A DNA stretch of 64,000 nt, taken from contig WOAB01000689.1 of the NCBI GenBank assembly GCA_027886185.1, forward strand, positions 4,092,001-4,156,000. Reading direction: 5' to 3'. Made by a program: the position numbers and the translations under genes. This DNA comes from Rheum nobile. Lineage: Eukaryota > Streptophyta > Magnoliopsida > Caryophyllales > Polygonaceae. Below the pieces are notes generated by a model that ran no database searches, was not told where the DNA came from, and saw only the letters and a list, made by a program, of their open reading frames with translations. This document shows positions 1 through 12,257 of this stretch, in pieces (position 1 is the stretch's first letter; every line of letters begins with the position of its first letter).

Positions 1-69
1 AACACAATATTTTTTCTTTCCTAAAACCGCCCCATTCTGATGATATATTTTCTTCTTCTTCAACGATTT

Positions 70-1148
70 TTCAGCGTCCATGAATATCGATCACGTCTTT
101 ATGAATATCGTTCATGCATTTATGAATATCGATGGATGTGAATATCTCCACTTAAAACATGAATATCACCACTTGATTTTTTCAGCGTCCTAATGCTTTG
201 CAAATTCGTAGATTTGTAAATTTGTTCTTGTTGCTTTTGTCATTGTTTCTTGAATACCGTTCATGTTTGTATGAATATCTTTGTTTAATATGTGGATATC
301 ACCAATTAAAGACATGAATAACACAACTTAAAATATGAATATCACCACTTAATAATATATGAATAACATAATCTATTACACCATGAATATCATTCTATAT
401 TGGTATGAATATCACTACGTTTCACCATGAATATCATAAGCCAAACTAAAAATAATCACTTCACACTAACACAGATGGTTATACATGAAAAAATATACAT
501 GAACATCAGTATTGATTACATGAATATTAGGAATGAAAAACATGAATATCGCTATTACGCAATGACTTGTGCTTTTTTAGACGAGCATGAAGCTTCAAAC
601 GTCTCTTCGTCGGTGCAACAGTTAGGCCTGAAAACAATGTTGAATATCAACAACATCATAGTGAATATCACATCATAAAATTTGAATATCAACTACTCAG
701 ATCATGAAACATACATACAACATGAATATCAAAAGCATTTGTATGAATATCACATCAAACAATTTGAATATCAATTGCAAACAGTACAAACAATACCATC
801 AACAAGCAATTTGAATATCACATATAAAAACATGAATATCAATGATCAATAACTAATACAACACCATCAACAAGCAAAATCTGAATCCACGTGAATTTCA
901 ATATTATTATAATGAATAACACCACAGAGAAACTGAATATCATATATACAAACTTTATTTTGCACATGATAAATATCGGATAAACGAAATTGAACATCTT
1001 ATTTGGTAATAACTTGATTACAATGATAGGGATATTCATGGATTATGTACGTTCACGCATAGACAAAGGAGATATTCATTATAACCAAAGCAATCTCTTA
1101 GTAAATTCTTAGCTAAATAGATGCGACTGCTTATAGTGATATTCACTG
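70..1148. repeat. Interspersed ATGAATATC word array
   Basis: About twenty exact copies of TGAATATC lie on the plus strand between about 80 and 930, usually preceded by A or T, with many one-base variants (TGAATAAC, TGAATATT, TGAACATC). Spacing is irregular, mostly 15-60 bases. After 1030 the word appears three times inverted (GATATTCA at 1031, 1071, 1138). An 8-base word is expected about once in 65 kb, so this is strong enrichment. Reading frames here only translate the repeat. The layout resembles the sub-terminal transposase-binding repeats of CACTA or MULE elements, but no terminus is visible because the window starts inside the structure. Confidence 0.8.
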
Positions 1149-1859
1149 TCAAAACAATATCAAACAATAGTTTATGTTATCTTACGCAAACGATATCAAA
1201 TAACTAAAACAATATCTTAAGTAAATCCTTCGTAAATTTGGATAGATGTAGATACTCTTGTAAAAGAAGTTATTCAAATTCCAAAGTTATTCAGTCCTAT
1301 AGTTATTCAAATTCCAAAGTTTCCCGTCATGCTGTTGATGTGTCCACCAAAATGGATTCTGCTTTAGAACTTGATATTGCTTGAACTTAGTACGAACTCT
1401 CCATCCTTTATCATACACTCCAATTGAAGATCGGAGGAGGCGTCTCTTTGGTAGCGTCCGGTGAGATCCATGAGAACAGTCTTAGGGCTCGGAGAAACGG
1501 ACGGACTAAAATTAAAATGAAGGAGGGAAAATAGAAAGGGGAAATTCAGAGGAAGAGGAAGAATGAGAGAGATCGAAGCGATGAATAACAGTCGGCGATT
1601 CCCTCGATTTTAGGGTTTAAGAAAAAATTACCTGGGTAGATGAAATTGGGAAGAGACAAAGCGATGAGATTTGCCGTTCTTTGGAGGTTGAAGACGACCG
1701 GGAGAATGGGATTCTGCGGAGATGACGACAAACGAGATCTCAAAGACAGTCGGCGATTCCTTGGAGGAGGTTGAAGACAACCGAGTGAATGAGAGGAGAT
1801 CGTGTGAATGGGAATATGGAAAGTGAATGATCTTAGTAAATCAAATCCCAAAAATCATG
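1149..1859. other. Non-coding, with a short internal duplication
   Basis: No convincing coding sequence. CAGTCGGCGATTCC occurs at 1589 and again at 1747, and a purine-rich GGAGGTTGAAGAC segment is repeated near each, so a module of roughly 160 bases is imperfectly duplicated. It may belong to the same element as the word array to its left. Confidence 0.45.
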
Positions 1860-3114
1860 ATAATCTGGGTCAATCAGGTGTGTGCATCCTATTGTATAAT
1901 ATGTGCACTCTCCTACATTCAATCTGAGCCATTGATTTAGATCTAATCTAAAAACCCTTATTTATACTTCCGTTTTATCCTAAAGAAATGATTCACCAGA
2001 ATCAAATTATATATATATATACCATAGCAATCTGAATGACATATGTGGTGTGATGTACCAATCAAGCATGTCCGATACAGGTCAGATAGGCAATTCTATA
2101 TTCCCGAAGTTTAATTGGTATTTTAATTTTTAGTATACAAAAGAGACTTGATTGGTATTCCAACACGTACGTTATCACTATCCTCCGAGATTAGGTATCT
2201 AGGATTGTTAGAACTATACTTTACGGTTTATAGAGTTATGAAATTGAAAAATAGCTCTTATACTATGGTCAAAAAACGTACGTACATGTAATTAGCAATT
2301 TTTCAATTAGGCTTAACCCTTAGGTATCAACCTAAGTATATATGCTCCATTCACAATAAACTAGTGTAACACCTGTACTACGTACGGGTTAACATAATAA
2401 AAAAAAAATATAGCAATGCGAAATTTAAAATATAATTTATAAGCAAATACAATACTAAATAAGAAAATAGAATTGATAAAAGTAGATTATAAACAATCAG
2501 ATAACATTTATAAATATATATCATATAATTAATAGTGATTGAACATGAACTCTACCCGAATTCACTTGGTCAAAAGCTAACATATGTATCTATTCTATTT
2601 TTTTTTAAAAATATAAGGAGAAAAAGAAGTTGGACTGCGCAAAAAAGAGAGAATGAAAAGATTGATATTTGATACATTAAATCCAATCAACAATTTTACT
2701 TCTTTTATTTTTAATTAGTAATTTACCATACCTAACAATGATTAATAATTAAATAATTTGACTTAGATGACATCTATATTTATTAAATTTTTTGGAGCAA
2801 ATTTTAATATTTTTAATCAATAAAAATATTTAATTTTAGGAAAATAGGAAAGTAGGAGAACATGACCATGGAAATTGGATAGTGGGCTGATGGGAAGTTT
2901 TGTAGTTATAATTTTAGGAACATGTGTTAGCACCTGGTGTAGCCACATGTCAGACATACAAGAGGTCAAATGACAATTTTTTTTCTAAAGAAGTTCCTTC
3001 AACTTTAATTTATTAGGGTAGATGTTACAATTCAAACCGTACGTACGGGTGAGCTTGGCTTAAGGGATCTAGTTTCTCATCCGGCTAAACCAATGGGTAG
3101 TTGGTGAATTAGGC
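1860..3114. other. AT-rich non-coding DNA
   Basis: No gene seen. A palindromic ACCTGTACTACGTACGGGT sits near 2371 and a related CCGTACGTACGGGT near 3037; the stretch between them is very AT-rich and may be a small unclassified element. No target duplication or diagnostic terminus was found. Confidence 0.4.
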
Positions 3115-3117
3115 TTA

Positions 3118-4244
3118 GGACCCGTTTGGTTTGAGTTTATGGAAATAATAACGAAAAGAAAACGAATCTAACTCATTTTGACATTATAATACATTGATTA
3201 AAAAATTTATCTTGCCTTGAGGCTTTAAAATTTGTGTGCCAAGAGAATAGAGAAAGAAAATGATTTCATTATGTGAAACTTCGGTACCAACTCCCAGTCA
3301 ACAGATCCGACAGATCGCAAAAGCATTCATCGATTCGCAAGTTCAAACAACTAAAGAAATCGTAAAGCAGAGGGACACGAGGAGATGTTGACGCAGTTCG
3401 GAAAAATTCCTACTCTACGGAGTCTCAGCGTGGAGACTCACCCCAAATCATGCACTAATTTCCAGAGACGTTCTAGCCAAGTTACAAGCCAAGAAACAAG
3501 AACGGCAAAACACACAGAGTACAAGAACACAAGACGCAAAGCCACAGAGACAAAGAAGGAAGAAGAGCGAAAGGGTTTCGGTTCCCAATCCAGGCTGGAC
3601 TCACTTCGAGATGGAAGCAACTCTGAACACGCCGACGCGAACTCTAGAGATCACCACCGGAATATGGAATCACCACCGTGAACACCACCGCGAGCGAGAT
3701 GCTCTCTCTTCTCTCTATGAAGGAAGCAACACAAACTGAAGCTCTAAACCCTAGCTATAGTGGAGAAGGCTTATATAGCTAGGTCAAGAAGGAAGTCAGC
3801 CATTGAAACGTTGTGTTCCACTTAGCAGCTTCAAGTGGACTACGGAGTGGACGCGTCTTCTTCAAGCTGGGCCAAGACCAAGTTATTGGGCCTTCCATGC
3901 AACACGGTCCAATCCAACTCTGAAGACATAAACCCAGGTACAAGCCATCCAACCGGTTTAACCCGGGGTTGCTCACTAAACCCGGTCCTTGCCTATATAA
4001 TTGGAGAGCCCGGTTCACTTAGTGTTCTATCCGGTTCTACATTTCTTGACTCGATTTACCTATTGCTAGAACATATAAGATACAAACATTGGATTACAAA
4101 CATTTACACATTATTTTACAACTCACTCTTGTATTGAGGAAATGAAATGATTTTATCATTTTGATAAGTAAATAACGACATTAAATTGGACAAAATTCGT
4201 TTCCTTTCCGTTACCGTTTTCATAATTTATACAAAACATGCCCT
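3118..4244. mobile_element. PIF/Harbinger-type (Tourist-like) element holding a solo LTR
   Basis: The left end GGACCCGTTTGGTTTGAG and the inverted right end GGGCATGTTTTG are imperfect terminal inverted repeats. Their similarity continues inward for about 60 bases (GAAACGAAT-type sequence on both sides). TTA flanks both ends (3115-3117, 4245-4247), the 3-bp target duplication typical of PIF/Harbinger. There is no transposase. About 840 bases of the interior are a solo LTR that inserted later. Confidence 0.65.
3272..4108 (-). mobile_element. Solo LTR
   Basis: The segment runs from TGTGAAACTTCGG to ACAAACATTTACA (TG...CA ends) and is flanked by perfect CATTA duplications at 3267-3271 and 4109-4113. 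No internal region or second LTR adjoins it, so it is a solo LTR left by LTR-LTR recombination. A GCTATATAAGCC-type TATA box reads on the minus strand near 3770-3780, which suggests minus orientation. The short open frames inside are not protein genes. The family is unknown. Confidence 0.75.
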
Positions 4245-4247
4245 TAA

Positions 4248-5395
4248 TTTTAATTTACAATCAATGAGATTTCTAGCTAGCTTATCACGTATCTAAGTAG
4301 GCGGATTTGGTATATGTTTGACAAATATAGGTACATAACAAGTCACATTTGTATACACGATTAAGATGGAGTTGTACGTAGGGTGGTCCAAACCCTAATT
4401 GGAGGATGGATGTACGCATGCTTGTACAATTTTGGTAGCTAGGAATAGTATAGGAATAGGATGGTCCAAACCCCTAAACCCTAGCCAGCCACACCCGCCG
4501 TACCGCGCGCAATCCTCTAGTCCGGCCATGTGAAGCCCTCATGGGCGGGGGACTACGACAATACAACACCTACACAAGAATACAGTTATAGACCAACACA
4601 ATCCGTCTTCACTACTTATCCATATATCCATCTAATCCACAACAAAATTATAATTTACGAGTTCTAAAATATATATACGCGTCGCGCGACCTCTGGATGG
4701 GATCGATTACAAAAAGCTCAACCGCCCTCACCGTGGAAATCCTTGTTCTTAGTCTTTTTTTGGATTTATGGATAGGGAAAAGGAAGATCGATTTGGTTTT
4801 CGATATGCAGATTACTTGAGTTGCTAGCTTGTCCTTGTCATTTATTAATGCTTAAATATAAAGTCAAATTTGCCAGCTCTGCTAGGTAGATAGATATTTC
4901 ACTCATTTGGCTGTCGTTCTTTTAATTTGAGTATGTATGAAAAGATTAATTGGATGCCTTATTTTTGCTTATCGGATCATGCCAAAGGTAATGTTGGAGA
5001 TAAAATTGATTCAAGTCAATCGACGGTTGAGGGTGTAAAGGTAACAAAAAAACTTCGCCAGATCGAACACGGACCAAGTGTGTAAAATAACTTTGTTTAT
5101 TAATTCTACCTATTGAAATTAATTGGCTAAATGTAAAATTATCTCTTCTGTTTCATAGTGTAATGTTTGACCTTTTTATTTATCTCACATTTTTTAATAT
5201 AAAGTAGAAATAGAAAGTAACTGAAATATTTTACTAGTAATTAATAAAGAATGAATAATTGGAGTTAGAAAAAAATACTTGGAAACTAGATCTCAGTATT
5301 TAAAAAAAAAAAAAATATTAATTACATGTAGAAAGTTAAAAATATAAACCAAGAATTATAGGTAAAACAATCAAATATGTGAAACGGAGGTATAT
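4248..5395. other. Non-coding DNA
   Basis: AT-rich sequence with no gene. A slightly GC-richer patch at about 4480-4560 has no recognised content. Confidence 0.5.
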
Positions 5396-5398
5396 ATA

Positions 5399-5526
5399 GG
5401 GCCTGTTTGAATTACGTATTATTTGATATTATAATGCTAAAAACCGACATTATAATGTCAAAAACGATATTATAATATCAATTTTTGATATTATAATATT
5501 AGATAATACGCAATCCAAACAGACCC
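5399..5526. mobile_element. Palindromic MITE, 128 bp
   Basis: Nearly the whole element is one inverted repeat: GGGCCTGTTTGAATTACGTA at the left is mirrored by TACGCAATCCAAACAGACCC at the right, with ATTATAAT-type sequence between. ATA lies on both sides (5396-5398, 5527-5529), a possible 3-bp duplication. The GGGCCTGTTTG terminus is typical of Tourist-like MITEs. The transcript would fold into a long hairpin. Confidence 0.8.
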
Positions 5527-5743
5527 ATAGTATATTCACTCATCTAAAGCATGCATTAATTCAATAAGCTGATCTATATATAGTAAGCGCATTAGCCTAA
5601 TCGCTTTACAACTTGGTTAGTTGGTTCAATTATAAGCTCTAAATAAAGGAACTTTCTCAAGTAGCATAATGAAGTTGCCTACTATATATAATATATTCCA
5701 AATCTAGCTTTCTTGTCCAAACGTACTAGCTAGTATAAATTAA

Positions 5744-5959
5744 GGGTGTGTTCGGTGTACTTTTTATAATATATTATAATATATTTTTTTAGAAAATCTC
5801 TTTTTAAGATGATGAATACGAGATAGAAGGATTAGGGAGGAAGGGGGGTTTAGAATTAAAATAGCTTATTCGGGTAATGATGCCAAATTCAACTTATCAA
5901 ATTTAATATCTTATAATATATTATAATATGTAATAATGAAGTGACTATCGAACGCACCC
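5744..5959. mobile_element. Tourist-like MITE, 216 bp
   Basis: The terminal inverted repeats GGGTGTGTTCGG and (inverted) GGGTGCGTTCGA continue into matching TATAATATATTATAAT tracts. TAA flanks both ends (5741-5743, 5960-5962), the expected target duplication of PIF/Harbinger MITEs. No coding capacity. Confidence 0.85.
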
Positions 5960-5962
5960 TAA

Positions 5963-6465
5963 TATTTATTACATTACGAAAGCAACCAAAGATGTTTCCA
6001 AACCAACTATATATATGTACGTATATTGATGTTTATGGTCATTCTGATTATACGATGTGCCATTGTTCAATCTTATCCGTACGTTCATATTTATATTCAG
6101 TATTTGTATTGGTTGGAATATTAGAGACAAAATGCATGTTGGTGTTAGTGTCAGCTTCGAGGATATAGTTAGTGTAAGTGGAAAATCAATGTATTTTTAA
6201 TACGACGAACTTAGATTATTGGCTTTTGAGCCATTTTACATGCATTGAAATTTTGGAGGTAAAATAATTTTCTTATATATTATAGTCTCATGTTAAATTG
6301 GTAAAGATGACCGAGAAAATTAAAAAAGACTCCTATGCACACTGTCGCCGCCCGGTCACTTCGTGGCACATGTGGCTGGGCATGGGTATGGGTCTCCTTT
6401 GGTTTGCTACTTTATTTTGGGTATAAAGGGTTAACAAGATTATGGTTTAACATTATTTATTGTTC
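5963..6465. other. Non-coding DNA before Copia-1
   Basis: No recognisable gene or repeat; short AT-rich open frames only. Confidence 0.5.
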
Positions 6466-6470
6466 TTTCG

Positions 6471-7376
6471 TGTTGGATCGTTAGAGTTACGTCTAAGGAA
6501 ACAAAAGTTTTGTTCCCACAGAAGGTGCATCGGAATAATATAACAAGAAAGATAAAGAATGAACTCACGATGTATAGTGAAAACCCTAATTAGCTAACTA
6601 GCTAATCAACGAAAAACCACTACCTTCAAGCTTCTCGTTTGAGAGGATTTTGAAGCGTATACTTGTCTTATTGATTTCTTGTTCGATTACACTTGTAGCA
6701 TGGACTCCAAACCCTAGACTTTCCACCTAGATTTGAAACTCTCTTCTATAACGGTGAATACGAACTCAACCCTCTAAGACTCACACACACTTCACTCTCC
6801 TTTCTCATCTCAGTTTAATGCTCCGAGTTCGTACATAGAAAATGAATCCACACTCCTATAAATACAACTCGTCTAAAACTCAATCGTAACAAGATACAAA
6901 TCTTTCTAAACTAGGTAACAAGAAGATATGAATTGGTTGGAAGAATAATATCCTAACCGTCTATATTATCTAACGAAGGAATTCCTAAAATAGTATAATC
7001 GGCAATAAGATATAATTCTTCTCTCTCCAAATATATTATCTTAGGAAAGATTTCCTAAGATAATACATTCGGATTTCTCTCTCCGTATCTTCTCTTCGTC
7101 GAGATCCTTCTAGCCGAAATCCTTCTCTCTTGACCGCGTGATCTTCCAAGATAATTTCCATAATCTTCACGCTGAATATCTTCCAATCCATTCGCAGCAT
7201 GATTGATGTTCGTCGTTGATGTACCTTGAGAGGTAACAAAGCATGTAGAGAAAGCTTTGTTCCCTCTACAATCCTTCGCTGCTTATGGTTCCCTGTGACA
7301 ACTGTTTTGATCCTGAAACACTTAGTTACCAGATTAGTTGAATGTTTGTTACCATCAAAACCTAAGGAATTCAACA
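6471..7376 (-). repeat. Copia-1 3' LTR
   Basis: A 906-bp LTR with TG...CA ends, next to the polypurine tract and therefore the 3' LTR of this minus-strand element. It differs from the partner at 12258-13157 by scattered substitutions and a few short indels. Confidence 0.93.
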
Positions 7377-8653
7377 AATTCCCCCTTTTTGATGGTGACA
7401 AACATCCTTAACAATAAAACATGCATAGGAGATAAAAACAGTTGTATCGAGAAAATTTCCACACTTGGACACAATAGTTTCCCCTTAGTCTAGAAACATA
7501 TGAAACCATGTTTTGTTCTCCCTCAACTGAAGCTACCTGTCATTTTCCTCCTTTTGACATCATCAAAAGTATAAGTAAATAGTGAAAGGAAAATGAACAC
7601 GGCAAGATAAACAAACACCTTTTGCATTAGATTGACACATACGAACAAAGATTACATGCAAAGATAGCAGCAAAATGAGCACAGATAACACATATGATTA
7701 GCATGCCAATCATTGCAAACACATGAAATAGAGACAAAGAAAAACAAGGCAGCGAGGGGATATATATGCTGGGAACAAAAGAGGGAGTTGGAAGACGAAG
7801 AAAGACGAATCAAGACCACTGGTACCTGCCGAAGGAGTTGGAATAGTAAATTAAGCATGCACTTACTCCATAAGACACCTTTGTTGTTCTGCCAACACAG
7901 ATATTGCGCGAGACAAGCTCCTCACGGTCCTTCGCAGATCAAGTTCATCCTTTTGTTCCCCCTCAGAGTCTGCACTTCCTCAGGTTCAACGTACCATGAC
8001 TCAACCAACACCTTCTTGCAACACAAACATTTTTTTAAAGGATCACAATCATTAAGATATCTTTCCAAATCCATCAGAATCGCAATCACAATACTTCAAA
8101 CCTGAATACACAAAAACCCTTTCCAAACAGTTGTAGGCCATCATTACATAACACACCTATCAAGTCCCAGCCACATGACACAGAGGTGACGATTCGTCTT
8201 CTTAATTTCCCAAAGAAATTAGAAGAATGTGATGCGGGGGTAACGTTATCAGAGAGGGTACAAAGAACATCACAAAAAATATACGAGAATTTTTAAAGTG
8301 TTTAAACATGAATGAGAGGCTCCCAGATGTGGATGATTAGAGGGGATCATAGGAAGCATCAAACATGATGACTAGGATAAGCTGTAGAGTCAACAATCAT
8401 TTGGGCTTATAGTGAGGGATCAATGCATCAAGTTGACTCTTTTGGGCCGAAAGAAAGCTGTCTCATGAATTATAGTGATAGCATAGATGATCATGCATGA
8501 AATGTGCACATAAGTGAAATATTAGCATGAATCTAAGCAGGTAGTTCAATTTAACGACCAAAGAGTGAATGCATATCAAGACATGATGATTTTAACTTTC
8601 ACAATTTACCTTGTAATTTAGCCAATCATCGAGGGAACATAAGAGATAGGCAA
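7377..8653 (-). other. Copia-1 3' non-coding region with polypurine tract
   Basis: The first bases, AAATTCCCCCTTTTT on the plus strand, are the complement of a polypurine tract (AAAAAGGGGGAATTT) abutting the 3' LTR. The rest, about 1.2 kb between the RNase H stop codon and this tract, has no recognisable protein on either strand; a 130-codon plus-strand frame at 7713-8105 resembles nothing known to me. Confidence 0.7.
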
Positions 8654-9830
8654 TTAGTTTAGAGAGATCATACCTAGTTCCATACGAAACTGTTCAAAAG
8701 GTTCCCTATTTAATGCCTTGGTGAAAATATCAGCGATCTGATCCTTGGTTCCGCAGAAGTTCATGGAGACCAACCCTTTCTCCACACAGTCACGTATGAA
8801 GTGATGTCTTATCTCGATATGCTTGGTACGTGAGTGTTGCACATGATTCTTGGAGATATTTATTACACTAGTATTGTCACAGAGAATGGGAATAGAGTCA
8901 AGAAGAATACCATAGTCGCTGAATTGTTGTTTAAGCCATAGGAGTTGAGTGCAACACGCAGCGACGGCTATGTATTCGGCTTCAGCAGTTGATAAGGCAA
9001 CTGAGTTCTTCTTCTTTGATCCCCAAGAGACCAAGCACGGCCCCAGGAGCTGAGCCATTCCAGATGTGGACTTTCTATCCACTTTGTTCCCTGCGAAGTC
9101 CGCATCTGTGTATCCAACTAGATCGAAGTTTCCACCCCTTGGATACCACAGACATAGATCATCTGTTCCCTTCAAGTATCTCAGAATCCTCTTCACTACT
9201 TTGAGGTGTGTTTATTTGGGATCAGCCTGAAAACGAGCACATAGACACACACTATACATAATATCAGGTCTACTTGTAGTGAGATAGAGAAGTGAACCTA
9301 TGATTCCGCGATAAAAAGATGGATCAACTCCTTGCTCGTGTTCGTCCTTTCCCATTGGATTGTTGGGAGAAATAGGAGTTGTAAAGGGCTTTGCATCCGA
9401 CATTCCGAATTTCTTGACACATTCCCTGAGGTACTTCTGTTGATGCACTTTGGTTCCATCTTCGCCCTGAGAGACTTGAAGTCCCAAGAAGAACTTAAGT
9501 TCCCCAACCATGCTCATCTCGAATTCACTGGCCATTAGACTTGAGAATTTTTGAACCAGTTTATCATATGTAGAGCCAAAGATGATATCATCCACGTAGA
9601 CTTGCACAACCAGAGTGTGCTTTCCCTCCTTCAGAAGGAACAGAGTCTTGTCGACTTTTCCACGAACATATCCATGAGCCAGAAAGAACTGTGAGAGCCT
9701 ATCATACCAGGCCCTCGGAGCCTGTTTGAGACCATACAATGCTTTGTCAAGAACGTAGACATGATCAAATTGGGAAACATCTTCAAAGCCAGGCGTTTGC
9801 TCCACATAGACCTCCTCCTTAAGGGAACAC
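8654..9830 (-). pseudogene. Copia-1 reverse transcriptase C-terminal part and RNase H
   Basis: Read on the minus strand. The frame opens at a motif that lies mid-RT in intact Copia elements (EEVYVEQTPGF), then KALYGLKQAPRAWY, the catalytic YVDD (codons at 9587-9598), KFFLGLQV and the SRPDI connection. RNase H follows with TDADFAGNK, KSTSG, STAEAEY and DNTS. A TAA at 9212-9214 interrupts the frame between RT and RNase H. The N-terminal third of RT, including the first catalytic aspartate, is missing, and the segment is out of frame with the integrase upstream. The product would be an inactive fragment. Confidence 0.92.
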
Positions 9831-11757
9831 TAGCGGATTGTTCCTGCACATTGTTACCAGCCATAACAGATTCATCGAAAACTACATGAATGCTTTCTTC
9901 TACCTTTCGAGTTCTTTTGTTGAATACTTTGTAGGCTTTGCTGTGAAGAGAATATCCTACAAAGGTCCCTTCGTCACTTCTGGGATCAAACTTCCCAAGA
10001 GAATCCTTCCCATCGTTGTGGACAAAACACTTGCAACCGAACGCGCGCAAATGAGACACGGTGGGCTTTCTTCCTCTTAGAACTTCATAGGCAGTCTTGT
10101 TCAAGAGAGGACGAATGGTTACCCTGTTCAGAACATAGCATGCAGAGTTCAGGGCTTCAGCCCAGAAGCTCATAGGAAGACCACTAGCAATAAGGAGGGT
10201 GTGTGTCATGTCTTCTAGGGTTCTGTTCTTCCTTTCCACAACACCGTTTTGCTGTGGTGTTCTTGGAGTTGAGAAATTGTGACTAATGCCTTTGTTCCTG
10301 TAGAGGGATAGAAACTTAGAATTCTCAAATTCTGTCCCATGATCGGTGTGGATGGACCCTAGAGGCTGTCCTATACTCCTTTCAACTGACTTGAGCCAAT
10401 ATTCGAATTCAGCGAACACTTCGTCCTTTGATGACAGAAAGATAGTCCATGTGTACTTGGAATAGTCATCAACAATAACAAAGACATAGGCGTTTCCTCC
10501 ACGGCTCCTTGTGCGCATTGGCCCACAAAGATTCATATGGATTAGTTCTAGAGGACGCGAAGTGCTTACTTCCTTCTTTGACTTGAAGGAAGTCATGACT
10601 TGCTTACCTTTGGTGCAGGCATCACAAACTTCATTTCTTGTTGCTTCGATCTTAGGAAGACCGTTCACCAGTTCTTGTCTATGAAGTTTTGAAAGGAGTT
10701 GAAGACTTGCATGACCGAACCGTTTATGCCACAGATTTGTTGTCCCATCAATGGATGACAAACATAGTTCCTTCTCAGGGATGAAAGCAGAGTCAACCTT
10801 GTAAACGTTGTTATTGCAGATTCCTTTGAGTAGGACTTTCCCTGTACTTATACACTCAACATGACAATCATCAATAGTAAAGACTACCCTATTTTTCTTA
10901 TTTTGACATAGTTGAGCCACACTAAAAAGATCAAATTTGAGATTATTTACAAGTGTCACATTGTTCACAGTAATATGGTTAGAAAGCCTTACCTTACCGA
11001 TACCACAGACTTCTCCCTTACTCTTCTTTCCAAAGGTTATTGAACCTCCGGAGGCCTGCTGAAGAGAGGTGAACCATCCTTTGTTCCCTATCATGTGACT
11101 TGAGCAAGCACTGTCAAGATACCAAGAGCCTTTCCTTGCTTCATCCTCAGATCCCTGAGGATATCCTTCTGATTCATTGTGGTCATTTATGCTCATCAAA
11201 CAGACGTCCCTTGAATGAGTTGGTTCTTCATCATCTGAGTTGCAATCACCCCATGTAGCAATCATTGCTTGTTCCCCTTCACGAACCTGAGGAAGACATG
11301 CCTTCTTCTTGAAGCAGTTTTTGGCAAAATGTCCTTTGTTTTGACAGTGGTAACAAACGACATCCCTCATGTCTTTGTTCCCTTCAGAGGAACTGTGAGT
11401 GCCCTTGTTTCGGGACCATATCTTCTTCATAGCTCTGGTGATGAGAGCAACATCTTCATCACCGTCCTCGTCTTCTTCTTCTTCTTCAACTTGAGACAAA
11501 TCAAAGGCACGTTCAACCTTCAAGGCAATGCTTTTAGCCTTCTCATCTCCTTTCTTGTTCATCTTGTGGTTGTATACAGAGGCGTTGCTTTCAAGCTTGT
11601 CAACAACCTCTTCCATGGTGAGAGACTTGACGTCAGTGTGGGAGTAGAGAGTGAGAGCAATCGCATCCCATTGAGAGTTGAGACCTTGCATGAAGTAGTG
11701 AGTGAGCTTCCAGTCTGGCATCTCTTCATCAAGGAACTCCAGTTGATGTACTATTCC
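9831..11757 (-). pseudogene. Copia-1 gag C-terminus, zinc knuckle, protease and integrase
   Basis: Minus strand. In order: gag tail with an acidic EEEEEDEDGDED run, zinc knuckle CYHCQNKGHFAKNC, protease-like WYLDSACSSHM, GAG-pre-integrase LWHKRFGHASLQ, then an integrase core. The second and third catalytic positions are present (TDHGTEF, and the E of NGVVERKNR). The first, normally Asp in an HMDL-type motif, is Asn here (IHMNLCGP, near 10540). The usual protease DSG/DTG reads DSA. Downstream at about 9815-9830 the frame runs out of phase into RT-derived sequence, marking the deletion junction. Confidence 0.92.
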
Positions 11758-12201
11758 CTAAAACCTAGAATAGAACTCTTGAATATGCTCACCATTTCCT
11801 TGAGAAATTTGATCGTACTCCTTCATCAGGGAAAGGATTCTGTTTTTCTTGACATCTTCATTTCCATGATGGAGACGTCTTAGAGCATCCCAGATCTCCT
11901 TGGCAGTTTTGTAGCCGATGATTTTCTTGAGATCCGTGGGGAGAAGGGCCATGTGAAGGATCTTCTTGGCCCTGCAATTCTTCTCCAGCTTCTTCCAGTC
12001 TTCATCCATGTAGTCTATCTTTGGCTTTGTGGCGTCTTTGTCATTTGGAATAGCTATTGGGCCAACTTCAATGATCCTCCATATCTGTCCATCGAGGGAA
12101 CAAATATGGGACTCGATTTGTTCCACCCACCAATCATATTCTCCAACCTTCAGTAGTGGAGGCTTCCAGAATGAATCACCAATAGCATTGCTTGACGACA
12201 T
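11758..12201 (-). pseudogene. Copia-1 gag N-terminal part
   Basis: A 147-codon frame (start ATG at 12199-12201) with the plant Copia gag signature: WKPPLLKVGEYDWW near the N-terminus, then AKEIWDALRRLH. It ends at an in-frame TAG (11758-11760) after FYSRF; the same frame carries the rest of gag immediately afterwards. The break is therefore one nonsense codon, not a frameshift. Confidence 0.92.
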
Positions 12202-12237
12202 CTTTCCTGCAAAGTCTTTAACGAAAACAATCTAGAG

Positions 12238-12255
12238 CACCAGACTCTAATACCA
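12238..12255 (-). other. Copia-1 primer-binding site (initiator tRNA-Met type)
   Basis: Three bases inside the 5' LTR the minus strand reads TGGTATTAGAGTCTGGTG, close to the plant initiator tRNA-Met 3'-end complement TGGTATCAGAGC. Its position confirms that the right-hand LTR is the 5' LTR. Confidence 0.85.
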
Positions 12256-12257
12256 AT

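Noticed and set aside
427..678. Open frame of 83 codons rich in MNI and YEYR
   Set aside because: It only translates the ATGAATATC word array; no independent coding signal.
2360..3050. Possible Helitron (ACGTACGGGT palindromes at both sides)
   Set aside because: No TC start, no CTRR end with a 3' hairpin, and no proof of A-T insertion could be found.
7713..8105. 130-codon plus-strand frame inside Copia-1 as an antisense envelope-like gene
   Set aside because: No signal peptide, membrane segment or similarity; likely chance in the non-coding 3' region.
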